Origin: Desemzia sp045528445 | GTDB lineage: Bacteria; Bacillota; Bacilli; Lactobacillales; Carnobacteriaceae | Direction of reading: 5' to 3' | Assembly: GCF_045528445.1 (NCBI RefSeq) | Contig: NZ_JBGQQU010000002.1 | Coordinates: forward strand, 62,001-126,000 | Length of the DNA stretch: 64,000 bases | Shown here: positions 15,009 through 24,225 of the stretch, in pieces | Position numbering within the stretch: the first letter of the stretch is position 1 | Layout: every line of letters starts with the position of its first letter | Program-made: the position numbers and the translations under genes | The notes under the pieces: generated by a model | What the model saw: the letters and a program-made list of their open reading frames with translations, nothing else | Told to the model about the DNA's origin: nothing | Database searches by the model: none

Positions 15009-15485
15009 ATGGACTTTAACCAAGTAAAAGAGTTGCTGCATTTGGTTGATCAGTCTTCTCTAAAAGAATTTCAATTGCAAATGGACAACGTAACCGTTCA
15101 AATGAGCAAAAATTCTGCTACTTCTCAATCAATGACTAAAGACACAAAAATTGAAACAATTAGCCCTGTTGTAAACGAAACAGCTTACAACAACGAAAGC
15201 AGCTATCAATCCGTCACTGTGAGGGAAACGGAAAGCACTCCGGCTGCCGCAGGGGAAGAGATTTTATCTCCGATTGTAGGAGTGGTTTATTTATCTCCAG
15301 AACCAGGAAAACCTGAGTTTAAAAAAGTAGGAGATACTGTAAAAGTTGGCGAAACACTTTGTATTGTAGAAGCTATGAAAGTAATGAATGAAATCAAGAG
15401 TGAAGTAGATGGAACGATTACTGAAATTCTGATTGAAGACAGTCAAGTTGTAGAATACAACCAAGCGTTATTCAGAGTTGATTAG
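15009..15485 (+). CDS. accB: Biotin carboxyl carrier protein of acetyl-CoA carboxylase
   Basis: This 158-residue protein has a C-terminal biotinyl domain (about 84-158) with Lys124 in EAMKVMNEI, the biotin attachment motif, and a flexible linker (about 34-80). Biotin carries CO2 from the AccC site to the AccDA site. It starts on the base after the fabF stop, with GGGAGGG in the fabF 3' end as ribosome binding site. Confidence 0.95.
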   Translation: MDFNQVKELLHLVDQSSLKEFQLQMDNVTVQMSKNSATSQSMTKDTKIETISPVVNETAYNNESSYQSVTVRETESTPAAAGEEILSPIVGVVYLSPEPGKPEFKKVGDTVKVGETLCIVEAMKVMNEIKSEVDGTITEILIEDSQVVEYNQALFRVD

Positions 15486-15531
15486 GGCTGATTTAACCGC
15501 TTTTTACATTATTTAAGGAGGAATTTTAGAA

Positions 15532-15963
15532 ATGACTAAAATGAATATAGCAGAGATCCAAAAATTAATCCCCAATCGTTTCCCAATTTACTTTATCGAC
15601 CGTGTGGAAGAAATGACACCTGGTGAACATGTGGTAGCATTAAAAAATGTCACCATCAATGAAGAAGTTTTCCAAGGGCATTTCCCTGGCGAGCCTGTAT
15701 TGCCTGGAGTTTACATCTTAGAAGCATTGGCTCAAGCTGGATCGATTCCTCTATTGTCACTAGACAGATTTAAAGGACAAACAGCTTATTTAGGTGGAAT
15801 GAACAAAGTTAAATTCCGTAAAAAAGTTCAACCAGGCGACCAGTTGATGTTACATGTAGACATCGTGAAATTAAAAGATTATGCAGGAATCGGTAAAGGT
15901 GTCGCTTACGTTGACGGGAAAAAAGTCTGCGAAGTCGAATTGACATTTATTATCGGACGTTAA
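15532..15963 (+). CDS. fabZ: 3-hydroxyacyl-ACP dehydratase, FabZ/FabN type
   Basis: This 143-residue hot-dog enzyme dehydrates 3-hydroxyacyl-ACP. Catalytic His50 (FQGHFPG) and Glu64 (YILEALAQAG) are present. The N-terminal motif reads IPNRFPIYFIDRV instead of the usual LPHRYPFLLVDRV, and the C-terminal half (KVKFRKKVQPGD, IVKLKD, GIGKG, KKVCEVELTFI) resembles Enterococcus FabN, a dehydratase that also isomerises trans-2 to cis-3 decenoyl-ACP. It could therefore feed unsaturated fatty acid synthesis, but sequence alone does not prove isomerase activity. AAGGAGGAATTTT precedes the ATG. Confidence 0.9.
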   Translation: MTKMNIAEIQKLIPNRFPIYFIDRVEEMTPGEHVVALKNVTINEEVFQGHFPGEPVLPGVYILEALAQAGSIPLLSLDRFKGQTAYLGGMNKVKFRKKVQPGDQLMLHVDIVKLKDYAGIGKGVAYVDGKKVCEVELTFIIGR

Positions 15964-15967
15964 GCCT

Positions 15968-17335
15968 ATGTTAAATAAAATTCTTATTGCAAATAGAGGC
16001 GAAATTGCCGTACGTGTGATACGTGCGTGTCAAGAACTGGGGATTAAAACAGTCGCCGTCTATTCCGAAGCAGATCGAGACGCTTTACACATGCAATTAG
16101 CAGACGAAGCTATTTGTATTGGACCTGCAAAAGCAACCGATTCGTATTTGGATATGCAATCTATATTAAGTGCAGCAGTAGTCACAAACGCTCAAGCGAT
16201 TCATCCTGGTTTTGGATTCTTATCTGAGAACAGTACGTTCGCGACTATGTGTGAAGAAATGAATATTGTTTTTATTGGTCCAAAACCGATAACCATTCAT
16301 CAAATGGGAGATAAAGCAAATGCCAGAGAACTAATGATCGAAGCTGGTGTACCTGTTATTCCAGGTAGTGAAGGATTCATTCATTCTATGGATGAAGCTA
16401 AAACTGCAGCTAAAAGTCTTGGGTATCCTGTGATGCTGAAAGCCAGTGCTGGCGGTGGCGGTAAAGGGATGCGTCGTGTAGCGAATGAAGAAGAACTAGA
16501 AACTGCTTATGTGAACGCTAAATCTGAAGCAAAAGCTGCTTTTGGAAATGATGATATGTATATGGAAAAAATCATTGAACATGCGCGTCATATAGAAGTT
16601 CAAATTCTGGCGGATAATCATGGGAATGTGATCCATCTTGGAGAACGTGATTGTTCTTTACAACGTAAAAATCAAAAAGTTATCGAAGAATCTCCTTCTG
16701 TAGCGATCGATGAAGAACAAAGACAGTTGCTAGGAGAAACTGCTGTAAAAGCAGCTAAATATGTACATTATCAAAATGCGGGAACGATTGAATTTTTGTT
16801 AGATGTAGATAGCAACTATTACTTTATGGAAATGAATACCCGTATACAAGTAGAACATCCCGTTACGGAAATGGCGACTGAAGTAGATATTGTCAAACAG
16901 CAAATTTTAATTGCTTCTGGTCAAGAATTGTCTTTGAAACAAGAAGATGTTAGACTAACAGGACATACGATCGAGTGTCGTATCAATGCTGAAAATCCAG
17001 CGTTTAATTTTGCTCCTTCCCCTGGAACATTAAACTATTTACTAGTTCCTTCAGGCGGGCTCGGTTTGCGGGTGGAAAGCGCCATGTACCAAGGTGCTGA
17101 AATCCCTCCTTATTATGATGCGATGATTGCAAAAATCATCACTAAAGGTGCGGATCGTCCGGAAGCCATAGCTAAAATGAAACGTGCATTAGGTGAACTT
17201 GTTATAGAAGGAATCATAACCAATCAATTCTTTCAGGAAGATTTATTAAATGATGCCACTTTTATTAGTGGAGAATACGACACTAGTTATTTAGAAACGG
17301 ATTTTCTTAAAAATTGGGTGCCTCGTATTGATTAA
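15968..17335 (+). CDS. accC: Biotin carboxylase subunit of acetyl-CoA carboxylase
   Basis: This 455-residue ATP-grasp enzyme carboxylates the biotin on AccB using ATP and bicarbonate. The N-terminal domain starts MLNKILIANRGEIAVR. The glycine-rich ATP loop GGGGKGMR lies at 162-169 and the metal-site region FMEMNTRIQVEHPVTE near 290. Only four bases separate it from the fabZ stop and no strong ribosome binding site is visible, so translation is probably coupled. Confidence 0.96.
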   Translation: MLNKILIANRGEIAVRVIRACQELGIKTVAVYSEADRDALHMQLADEAICIGPAKATDSYLDMQSILSAAVVTNAQAIHPGFGFLSENSTFATMCEEMNIVFIGPKPITIHQMGDKANARELMIEAGVPVIPGSEGFIHSMDEAKTAAKSLGYPVMLKASAGGGGKGMRRVANEEELETAYVNAKSEAKAAFGNDDMYMEKIIEHARHIEVQILADNHGNVIHLGERDCSLQRKNQKVIEESPSVAIDEEQRQLLGETAVKAAKYVHYQNAGTIEFLLDVDSNYYFMEMNTRIQVEHPVTEMATEVDIVKQQILIASGQELSLKQEDVRLTGHTIECRINAENPAFNFAPSPGTLNYLLVPSGGLGLRVESAMYQGAEIPPYYDAMIAKIITKGADRPEAIAKMKRALGELVIEGIITNQFFQEDLLNDATFISGEYDTSYLETDFLKNWVPRID

Positions 17336-17376
17336 TTAAATCGAAGAAAGTAAGAACTTTTTACAGAGGTGATAAA

Positions 17377-18228
17377 TTGAAACTGTTTAAGAAGAAACGA
17401 GTGTACATTCCCATTCATGTGGATCGAACACAAACCGAAGATACAGCGATTCCCGTTGTACCAGACGGAATGTTTACCAAATGTCCTCAGTGTCATAAAT
17501 CAATTTATACCAAAGATTTAGGTCATGATAAAATCTGTCCAGAATGCGGATATTCATTTAGAATTTGTGCAACCGAGCGGATTCAATTGATTGCCGATGA
17601 AGGCAGCTTTGAGGAATGGGATAAAGTGATGGAGCAGTCAAATCCGTTAGAATTTCCCGGATACGAAGATAAATGGCAACAAGCACAAAATAAGTCCGGC
17701 TCGAATGAAGCAGTTGTCACGGGTAAAGCTGCAATAAATAGCCATCATACAGTCATCTGCGTAATGGATTCGACGTTTATGATGGGAAGTATGGGTCACA
17801 TCGTCGGAGAGAAAATTACGCGTGCAGTTGAACGAGCTACAGAAGAAAAATTGCCTGTGATTATTTTTACTGCTTCTGGTGGTGCCAGAATGCAAGAAGG
17901 GATTATTTCTTTAATGCAGATGGCTAAAATAAGCGGAGCTATTGCGCGACATAGCGAAGCCGGTCTTCTGTATATCACTGTGTTGACAGACCCTACCACA
18001 GGCGGCGTAACAGCTAGTTTTGCTATGCAAGGAGACATTATTTTATCTGAACCTAGAGCATTAGTTGGATTTGCTGGGAAACGTGTGATCGAACAAACCA
18101 TTAAAGAAAAATTGCCTGATGATTTTCAGTTAGCTGAATCGGTTATGGAAAATGGATTTATCGACCAAATCGTCCCAAGAAGCGAATTGAAACAAATGTT
18201 GGGATCAATACTTAAATTACATGAATAA
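17377..18228 (+). CDS. accD: Acetyl-CoA carboxylase carboxyltransferase, beta subunit
   Basis: This 283-residue subunit has the four-Cys zinc ribbon C36, C39, C54 and C57, then a crotonase-fold core with GGARMQEG and DPTTGGVTASFA. With AccA it transfers CO2 from biotin to acetyl-CoA, making malonyl-CoA. It starts at TTG with GAGGTGATAAA upstream. It precedes accA by 40 bp, the standard order. Confidence 0.95.
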   Translation: MKLFKKKRVYIPIHVDRTQTEDTAIPVVPDGMFTKCPQCHKSIYTKDLGHDKICPECGYSFRICATERIQLIADEGSFEEWDKVMEQSNPLEFPGYEDKWQQAQNKSGSNEAVVTGKAAINSHHTVICVMDSTFMMGSMGHIVGEKITRAVERATEEKLPVIIFTASGGARMQEGIISLMQMAKISGAIARHSEAGLLYITVLTDPTTGGVTASFAMQGDIILSEPRALVGFAGKRVIEQTIKEKLPDDFQLAESVMENGFIDQIVPRSELKQMLGSILKLHE

Positions 18229-18268
18229 AACAGCTTTTTAAACAGCGTTGACAAAGAAGGTGCCCTAA

Positions 18269-19051
18269 ATGGAAAAAGCCATTGAAATCGTAGAACGCGC
18301 GCGAAAAATATCCCGTTTAAACACGCTGGATATCGTATCAGAAATTTTTGAAGATTTTATAGAATTACACGGTGATCGTTTATTTCGTGATGATAAAGCT
18401 ATCGTTGGCGGAATTGCTACTTTAAATGGTACAGCAGTTACGGTGATCGGAAACCAAAAAGAACACGAACTCAAAGAAAATATTCGTCGCAATTTTGGTT
18501 CTCCTCATCCTGAAGGCTATCGAAAATCATTGCGTTTGATGAAACAAGCAGAAAAATTCAACCGTCCTGTCATCAATTTTGTGAATACTGCCGGAGCTTA
18601 TTGTGGCGTTGAGGCAGAAGATAGAGGTCAAGGAGAAGCTATTGCACGAAATCTTCTCGAAATGAGTCAATTAAAAGTTCCTATTCTTTCGATTATTCTT
18701 GGAGAAGGTGGAAGTGGCGGAGCTTTAGCTTTGGCTATGGGAAATGAAGTATGGATGATGGAGAATTCAATGTATTCTGTATTATCGCCTGAAGGATTTT
18801 CGTCTATTCTTTGGAAAGATGCTTCACGAGCTAAGGAAGCAGCAGAAGTAATGAAGCTGACACCAGATGACTTAATGGATTTGTCTGTGATAGACAAAAT
18901 TATTTCTGAATCTATCGAAGGTGAGCGTCTGGCCCAAGAACAAATTCTCGCTACCTTAAAAACAGAGATAGCCGACTTTTTATCTGTTGCGTCCAAGAAA
19001 ACAGCTACAGAATTAGTTAATGAACGGTATAAAAAATTTAGAGCGTTTTAA
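18269..19051 (+). CDS. accA: Acetyl-CoA carboxylase carboxyltransferase, alpha subunit
   Basis: This 260-residue partner of AccD is the last gene of the fab operon. Conserved segments include HGDRLFRDDKAIVGGIA, FGSPHPEGYRKSLRLMKQAE, the GAYCGVEAEDRGQGEAIARN core, GEGGSGGALA and SPEGFSSILWKD. It is shorter than the ~320-residue Gram-negative form, as usual in lactic acid bacteria. GAAGGTG lies upstream of the ATG. A strong terminator follows. Confidence 0.95.
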   Translation: MEKAIEIVERARKISRLNTLDIVSEIFEDFIELHGDRLFRDDKAIVGGIATLNGTAVTVIGNQKEHELKENIRRNFGSPHPEGYRKSLRLMKQAEKFNRPVINFVNTAGAYCGVEAEDRGQGEAIARNLLEMSQLKVPILSIILGEGGSGGALALAMGNEVWMMENSMYSVLSPEGFSSILWKDASRAKEAAEVMKLTPDDLMDLSVIDKIISESIEGERLAQEQILATLKTEIADFLSVASKKTATELVNERYKKFRAF

Positions 19052-19066
19052 AATAACTAGACAAAA

Positions 19067-19107
19067 AAACTTATCTTTCTATTTTATAGTAGAAAGATAA
19101 GTTTTTT
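19067..19107 (+). terminator. Terminator of the fab-acc operon
   Basis: AAACTTATCTTTCTA (19067-19081) and TAGAAAGATAAGTTT (19090-19104) form a perfect 15-bp stem followed by T residues. It closes the ten-kilobase operon that starts at fabT. Confidence 0.9.
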
Positions 19108-19125
19108 CGTGCAGCAAGGATTTTA

Positions 19126-19155
19126 TTCACAGAACTTCGTGTGGTGTGTTAAACT
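19126..19155 (+). promoter_or_regulatory. Promoter of the TPR gene
   Basis: -35 TTCACA (19126-19131) and -10 TAAACT (19150-19155) with an 18-bp spacer and TGT before the -10. About 118 bp of leader precedes the start codon, containing the short inverted repeat CAGCAAAGTTGCTG. Confidence 0.5.
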
Positions 19156-19273
19156 GAAAACATACGTTGCAGCAAAGTTGCTGGTGTGAATAATCAACCA
19201 GCTGCTCTCTAAAATTGAGGAAGCTAAAAAAACTTTTGCTAGCGCAAGCAAAATGGTGCAAAGAAGGTGAACC

Positions 19274-20236
19274 ATGGGAGAACGGATCGATTTTCCAAAT
19301 AATTATGAGCTGTATTTAAAAAAAGCTGTCAAAATGTTTCAAGTAGGCAAAATAGAAGAAGCTTGTCGTTTTTTTAAAGAAGCATACGCTATTCGTCAAG
19401 AACCAAGTGTGAATGCCATGTATGTATCAGCACTGTATCAACTGGAAGACTATGAAACTGCAAAAGAGATCGCAGATGATAAAAAAGAACTTTATGAAAA
19501 TGAAGAAAGTTTGTATAGTTTATACACCACACTTTTAATCAAAAGTCAGTTGTTCGTTGAAGCTGAGCGAATTATCCAAAAGAAAACAGCACAACACAAT
19601 CTGAGCACATCGACGAAAGAAATGTGGAAAGCTACTAAAATTGCTTTAGAGCACGAAAAAAACAAACATCAGCAAGAGAAAAAGAAACACAATCAAGAAT
19701 TGTTGAAAGAGATATTAGCAATGGGGGATAAATCTTTTGAGCACCAAGCCGCTTTGGTCAAAGACATGAAAGAAATGGACAAAGAGTGGTATGCATTAGG
19801 AGCAAGAAGCATTTTAAGGAACCCTTTTGTCAATGAAATCGTAAAAAGTACGGTGCTGGAAATCTTAATTGATCATCAAGTAGACGAAGAATTTGAATTG
19901 TATTGGTTTGAGCAAAGAAGATTGGTCACTCCTGCAAAATTAACTTCATTAGAAGATGAAAGAGTCGTTGAAGCTGTCATTGAAGGATTAAAAGAAAAGT
20001 TTGAAGATGATAATCCCTCGTTGTATCACGCTTTGCTTCAAGAAATGAATTTGTATTTTTTATTGCTGCATCCTTATATTGAAGAAGTGATTACCGATGC
20101 TGACGAATGGATTTCCTTGAGCTTTAGACGGTACGACATAGAATCTAAAAATGAGTCTGAAGATGATAAGGAAATTCAAAAAATGGCTGATTGGATCAAT
20201 CGATTGAATTTAGAAATTGAACAGATGTTATCTTAA
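19274..20236 (+). CDS. Uncharacterised TPR-like helical protein
   Basis: This 320-residue cytoplasmic protein is almost entirely helical. Residues about 10-110 hold three TPR-like helix pairs (YLKKAVKMFQVGKIEEACRF, MYVSALYQLEDYETAKEIAD, LYTTLLIKSQLFVEAERII). A highly charged coiled segment (about 125-150, KNKHQQEKKKHNQE) and a C-terminal helical domain (about 170-320) follow. GAAGGTG precedes the ATG. I do not recognise a named family. TPR arrays usually bind peptides or partner proteins. It lies directly upstream of tig but has its own promoter region. Confidence 0.7.
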   Translation: MGERIDFPNNYELYLKKAVKMFQVGKIEEACRFFKEAYAIRQEPSVNAMYVSALYQLEDYETAKEIADDKKELYENEESLYSLYTTLLIKSQLFVEAERIIQKKTAQHNLSTSTKEMWKATKIALEHEKNKHQQEKKKHNQELLKEILAMGDKSFEHQAALVKDMKEMDKEWYALGARSILRNPFVNEIVKSTVLEILIDHQVDEEFELYWFEQRRLVTPAKLTSLEDERVVEAVIEGLKEKFEDDNPSLYHALLQEMNLYFLLLHPYIEEVITDADEWISLSFRRYDIESKNESEDDKEIQKMADWINRLNLEIEQMLS

Positions 20237-20310
20237 GCTGTCTATAGATCAAAGAACGTCTATTACAGAGAAAAATTTCTTATTTGTCAGGGATTCAAAA
20301 GCAATTTTTA

Positions 20311-20339
20311 TTTACAAAACCGCATAAGTAGTGTAATAT
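20311..20339 (+). promoter_or_regulatory. Promoter of tig
   Basis: -35 TTTACA (20311-20316) and -10 TAATAT (20334-20339) with a 17-bp spacer. Confidence 0.7.
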
Positions 20340-20399
20340 GAAAAAGTATGCAAGTCTTCAAAAGACTATGAAAATAGAATATTTCGGAGGGTAATTTAC

Positions 20400-21680
20400 A
20401 TGACTGCAAAATGGGAAAAAACAGGAAAAAATGATGGTGTTCTATCATTTGAAATTTCACAAGAACAAATAACACAAGGAATCGATACAGCTTTTAACAA
20501 AGTTAAAGGTACGTTATCAGTACCAGGTTTCCGTAAAGGGAAAGTTCCTCGTAAAGTATTTAACAAAATGTATGGGGAAGAAGCGTTATATGAAGATGCA
20601 TTGAACGCTGTCTTACCAGACGCTTATGAAGCTGCTTTAGCAGAAACAGGCGTTGAACCAGTTGACCAACCACAAATCGATGTGAAAAGCATGGAAACTG
20701 GAAAAGCTTGGGAAATTGAAGCTAAAATCACTGTAAAACCAGAAGTTGAACTTGGTGATTATAAAGGTCTTGAAGTTCCAAAACAAGACCGTGAAGTAAC
20801 TGACGAAGATGTAGTTCAAAACTTAGAAAGCAAACGCAGCGCTCAAGCTGAATTAGTTTTAAAAGAAGAAGCAGCTGAAAATGGCGATACTGTTGTGATC
20901 GATTTTGAAGGATTTAAGGACGGCGAAGCTTTTGAAGGTGGAAAAGGCGAAAACTTCTCACTTGAATTAGGTTCAAACTCATTTATTCCAGGATTCGAAG
21001 ACCAATTAGTTGGTAAAAAAGCTGAAGATGAAGTGGAAGTTAACGTAACTTTCCCAGAAGACTACCAAGCTGAAGACTTGAAAGGTCAAAAAGCAGTATT
21101 TAACGTTAAAGTTCACGAAGTTAAAGCAAAAGAACTTCCTGAATTAGATGATGAATTCGCTAAAGATGTAGACGAAGATGTTGAAACTCTTGACGAATTA
21201 AAAGAAAAAGTGAAAAAACAATTAACAGAAGCTAAAACAGCTTCAGCTGAAGAAGCTGTTGAAGATGCAGCTATTCGTCAAGCAGTAGAAAATGCAACAA
21301 TCGAAGAAATTCCACATTCAATGGTACATGACGAAGTTCACCGTCAAATGGAATCCTTCTTAAACAACATGCAACAACAAGGTGTATCTCCTGAAATGTA
21401 CTACCAAATCACTGGTACTACAGAACAAGACTTGCACAAACAAATGGAAACTGATGCAGAATTCAGAACGAAAACAAACTTAGTATTAGAAGCTATTGTT
21501 GAAAAAGAAAACTTTGAGCCTTCTGATGAAGAAGTTGAAGAAGAAATCAAAAATCTTTCTGAAGAATACGGTATGGAAGTGGATGCTGTAAGAAATGCTT
21601 TGACTCCTGATATGTTGAAACACGACATTTCATTGAAAAAAGCTATTGATTTAATCACTTCTTCTGCAGTAGAAAAATAA
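20400..21680 (+). CDS. tig: Trigger factor
   Basis: This 426-residue ribosome-associated chaperone with peptidyl-prolyl isomerase activity has three visible regions. The N-terminal ribosome-binding domain carries the signature VPGFRKGKVPR (41-51). The FKBP-type PPIase domain covers about 160-245 (NGDTVVIDFEGFKDG, FIPGFEDQLVG). The C-terminal helical chaperone arms run to the end. CGGAGGG is the ribosome binding site. tig followed by clpX is the usual Firmicutes order. Codon use is that of a highly expressed gene. Confidence 0.96.
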   Translation: MTAKWEKTGKNDGVLSFEISQEQITQGIDTAFNKVKGTLSVPGFRKGKVPRKVFNKMYGEEALYEDALNAVLPDAYEAALAETGVEPVDQPQIDVKSMETGKAWEIEAKITVKPEVELGDYKGLEVPKQDREVTDEDVVQNLESKRSAQAELVLKEEAAENGDTVVIDFEGFKDGEAFEGGKGENFSLELGSNSFIPGFEDQLVGKKAEDEVEVNVTFPEDYQAEDLKGQKAVFNVKVHEVKAKELPELDDEFAKDVDEDVETLDELKEKVKKQLTEAKTASAEEAVEDAAIRQAVENATIEEIPHSMVHDEVHRQMESFLNNMQQQGVSPEMYYQITGTTEQDLHKQMETDAEFRTKTNLVLEAIVEKENFEPSDEEVEEEIKNLSEEYGMEVDAVRNALTPDMLKHDISLKKAIDLITSSAVEK

Positions 21681-21753
21681 TTCTATATCAAGTGCTGTTT
21701 TGATGAAGCACGTCAGTTAGAACAGTTTTAAGAGGTATACTCTTGGTATGTAT

Positions 21754-21792
21754 AGGGACTGGGCCATAGGTTTTTTGGTCTGGTCCCTTTCT
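21754..21792 (+). terminator. Terminator of tig
   Basis: AGGGACTGGGCCA (21754-21766) pairs along its length with TGGTCTGGTCCCT (21776-21788) using three G-U pairs, followed by TTTCTT. A shorter inverted repeat, AAGAG/CTCTT, lies 20 bp upstream. Confidence 0.7.
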
Positions 21793-21924
21793 TACTCAAT
21801 GAAGATCACCATGAGTAGCATTATCCCTTTTTTTATGCTATTATTTAAAAAGTTTGAACATTGTGCTACTGTAGAGGTGGTGTCAATGATTGAAACAGGA
21901 AACAGAATTGAGGTGTATGGGAAC

Positions 21925-23178
21925 ATGTTTAATGATGAAGAAACAAGTGGAGTCGTAAGTTGTTCATTCTGTGGAAAAACACAAGATCAAGTGAAGAAAA
22001 TCGTTGCCGGTCCTGGTGTTTACATCTGTAACGAATGCATCGACTTATGCAAAGAAATCATAGATGAAGAATTTAGTGAAGTAGGTTATGGTGAATTCTT
22101 AGAAGTACCAAAACCTCAAGAAATTCAACAAATTTTAAATGAATACGTGATTGGTCAAGAACAGGCTAAGAAATCCTTGTCTGTTGCGGTGTACAATCAC
22201 TACAAGCGTGTGAATCATATGGGTGAAAAAGAAGAAGATGGAATTGAACTGCAAAAAAGCAACATCTCTTTGATCGGACCAACTGGTTCTGGGAAAACAT
22301 TCCTTGCTCAAACTCTAGCGCGTATTCTAAACGTTCCATTTGCGATTGCAGATGCAACCAGCCTTACAGAAGCGGGTTACGTTGGGGAAGATGTTGAGAA
22401 CATTCTCTTGAAATTATTGCAATCAGCTGACTTTGATGTTGAACGTGCTGAAAAAGGGATTATTTATATTGATGAAATCGATAAAATTGCTCGTAAGAGT
22501 GAAAATGTATCGATTACTCGTGATGTATCAGGTGAAGGCGTACAGCAAGCTTTACTCAAAATCTTAGAAGGTACGGTTGCCAGTATTCCTCCTCAAGGCG
22601 GAAGAAAACACCCACAACAAGAATTTATTCAATTAGATACAACGAATATTCTGTTCATTGTTGGCGGGGCCTTTGATGGAATCGATACGATCGTTAAAAA
22701 CCGCTTAGGAGAAAAAGTGATCGGTTTTGGTTCTGGTTCATCGAAGAAAAAAATCGACGAATCTAAATCTGTAATGCAGCAAATTATTCCAGAAGACCTA
22801 TTGAAATTCGGATTGATTCCTGAATTTATTGGACGTTTGCCAATTATGGCTGCTCTGGAAAAATTAACAGAAGATGATTTGATCCATATTTTAACTGAGC
22901 CGAAGAATGCTTTGGTAAAACAATACAAAAAATTGATGGAATTAGATAACGTAGAATTGGAATTCGAAGAAGATGCTTTACGCGAAATTGCCAAACAAGC
23001 TATCGAGAGAAACACTGGAGCTCGTGGTTTGCGTTCGATTATCGAAAACTTGATGTTGGAAATTATGTTTGACTTACCAAGTCGCCCAGAAGTATCTAAA
23101 TGTGTGATCACGAAAGAAGCGGTCGCAGGTACCACTGAAGCCATTTTCTATAATAATGAAGGCAAAAAAGTCGTTTAA
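21925..23178 (+). CDS. clpX: ATP-dependent Clp protease ATP-binding subunit ClpX
   Basis: This 417-residue AAA+ unfoldase feeds ClpP. The N-terminal zinc-binding domain has C13, C16, C35 and C38. The ATPase has Walker A GPTGSGKT (118-125), pore loop GYVG (151-154), Walker B with D183-E184, and an IGF tripeptide in KVIGFGSG, the loop that docks on ClpP. The start is the ATG at 21925, nine bases after GAGGTG. In-frame upstream codons to 21748 would add 59 residues absent from the family and cross the tig terminator, so they are rejected. Confidence 0.95.
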   Translation: MFNDEETSGVVSCSFCGKTQDQVKKIVAGPGVYICNECIDLCKEIIDEEFSEVGYGEFLEVPKPQEIQQILNEYVIGQEQAKKSLSVAVYNHYKRVNHMGEKEEDGIELQKSNISLIGPTGSGKTFLAQTLARILNVPFAIADATSLTEAGYVGEDVENILLKLLQSADFDVERAEKGIIYIDEIDKIARKSENVSITRDVSGEGVQQALLKILEGTVASIPPQGGRKHPQQEFIQLDTTNILFIVGGAFDGIDTIVKNRLGEKVIGFGSGSSKKKIDESKSVMQQIIPEDLLKFGLIPEFIGRLPIMAALEKLTEDDLIHILTEPKNALVKQYKKLMELDNVELEFEEDALREIAKQAIERNTGARGLRSIIENLMLEIMFDLPSRPEVSKCVITKEAVAGTTEAIFYNNEGKKVV

Positions 23179-23200
23179 TAGTTTAATTAAACCTGTTATT

Positions 23201-23246
23201 ACAGAAGATCAACCGGTAAAAAGGCTGATCTTCTGTAGTTTTTTTG
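23201..23246 (+). terminator. Terminator of clpX
   Basis: ACAGAAGATCA (23201-23211) and TGATCTTCTGT (23226-23236) form a perfect 11-bp stem followed by a long T run. Confidence 0.9.
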
Positions 23247-23415
23247 CTTTTTTTTTTAAAAAGATACAATCGTAATTTTACAATTGTGTTACAAATATCT
23301 CTTTTTTATGTTGGGAAAATGCGAAAAGAAGATTTAAATATTATATTTTAGTATCAGGTATGTTAGAATAGGAAATGGATTTATCGGGCGAATGAGTTTT
23401 TACCATCAGAAATGC

Positions 23416-23477
23416 CCCTAGTTTCGTAGAATCGTAAACTAGGGAAAAATTGCTGTGCGCTAGTTTAGTGATATAGT
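23416..23477 (+). promoter_or_regulatory. engB upstream region: 9-bp hairpin and promoter
   Basis: The 368-bp gap between clpX and engB contains an inverted repeat, CCCTAGTTT (23416-23424)/AAACTAGGG (23436-23444), without a T tract. A promoter follows: -35 TTGCTG (23450-23455) and -10 TATAGT (23472-23477), 16-bp spacing. The rest of the gap (23247-23415) is AT-rich with no feature I can support. lonA and lonB, which occupy this gap in Bacillus, are absent. Confidence 0.5.
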
Positions 23478-23546
23478 ATAGATCGATCTAATTAAACTGG
23501 AAAATCATAAAATACAGTAAGATATATAAAGGGCGTGCAAAACATT

Positions 23547-24131
23547 ATGAAAGTAAATAATGCAGAATTTATCATTAGTGCTGTTTCACCAAAACAGTAT
23601 CCTACGACAAACCTTCCGGAAATTGCGTTGGCAGGAAGATCAAATGTAGGGAAGTCTTCTTTTATCAATAAGATGACGAATCGTAAAAAATTAGCTAGAA
23701 CTTCCAGTAAACCTGGAAAAACGCAAACATTGAATTACTACAAAATTGAAGAAAAATTCTATTTTGTCGATGTACCTGGTTATGGGTATGCAAAAGTTTC
23801 TAAAACAGAACGAGCTAAGTGGGGAGAGATGCTGGAGACATACTTTACACAGAGAGAAACATTAAAACTAGCCATTTGCGTGGTTGATTTTAGACATCCA
23901 CCTACTAACGATGATGTTCAAATGTATGATTTCTTAAAATACTATGATATTCCTGTTTTAATTTTGGCAACAAAAGTAGACAAGATTCCACGCAGTAAAT
24001 GGAATAAACATGAAAAAATCATTAAAGACGGCTTTGAGATGGATGCAGAGGATAAACTTCTTACATTTTCTTCAGAAACAGGATTAGGTATGGATGAAGT
24101 TTGGAAGTACATTGAAGAAAAAATCAAGTAG
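23547..24131 (+). CDS. ysxC: Ribosome biogenesis GTPase YsxC/EngB
   Basis: This 194-residue GTPase acts in 50S assembly. Motifs are G1 GRSNVGKSS (30-38), G2 with KPGKTQT, G3 DVPGYGYAKV, G4 TKVDK and G5-like SSETG. The start was set at the ATG (MKVNNAEF); an in-frame GTG four codons upstream overlaps a GGGCG that may be the ribosome binding site, so the exact start is uncertain. It lies between clpX and hemA as in Bacillus and Listeria. Confidence 0.93.
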   Translation: MKVNNAEFIISAVSPKQYPTTNLPEIALAGRSNVGKSSFINKMTNRKKLARTSSKPGKTQTLNYYKIEEKFYFVDVPGYGYAKVSKTERAKWGEMLETYFTQRETLKLAICVVDFRHPPTNDDVQMYDFLKYYDIPVLILATKVDKIPRSKWNKHEKIIKDGFEMDAEDKLLTFSSETGLGMDEVWKYIEEKIK

Positions 24132-24225
24132 ATTAAAAATAATGGACTTATATTAGGTGTTAAGACCTAGAAACGAATCTATTCACTCACAACATTGGAA
24201 TGAAGAATTAAAAGGATGATAAACA

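Noticed and set aside
18247..18252. TTGACA as a promoter between accD and accA
   Set aside because: No -10 at 16-18 bp that would leave the accA ribosome binding site intact; likely chance.
21748..21924. N-terminal extension of clpX with hydrophobic segments
   Set aside because: Crosses the tig terminator, has no family counterpart, and a good ribosome binding site precedes the internal ATG.
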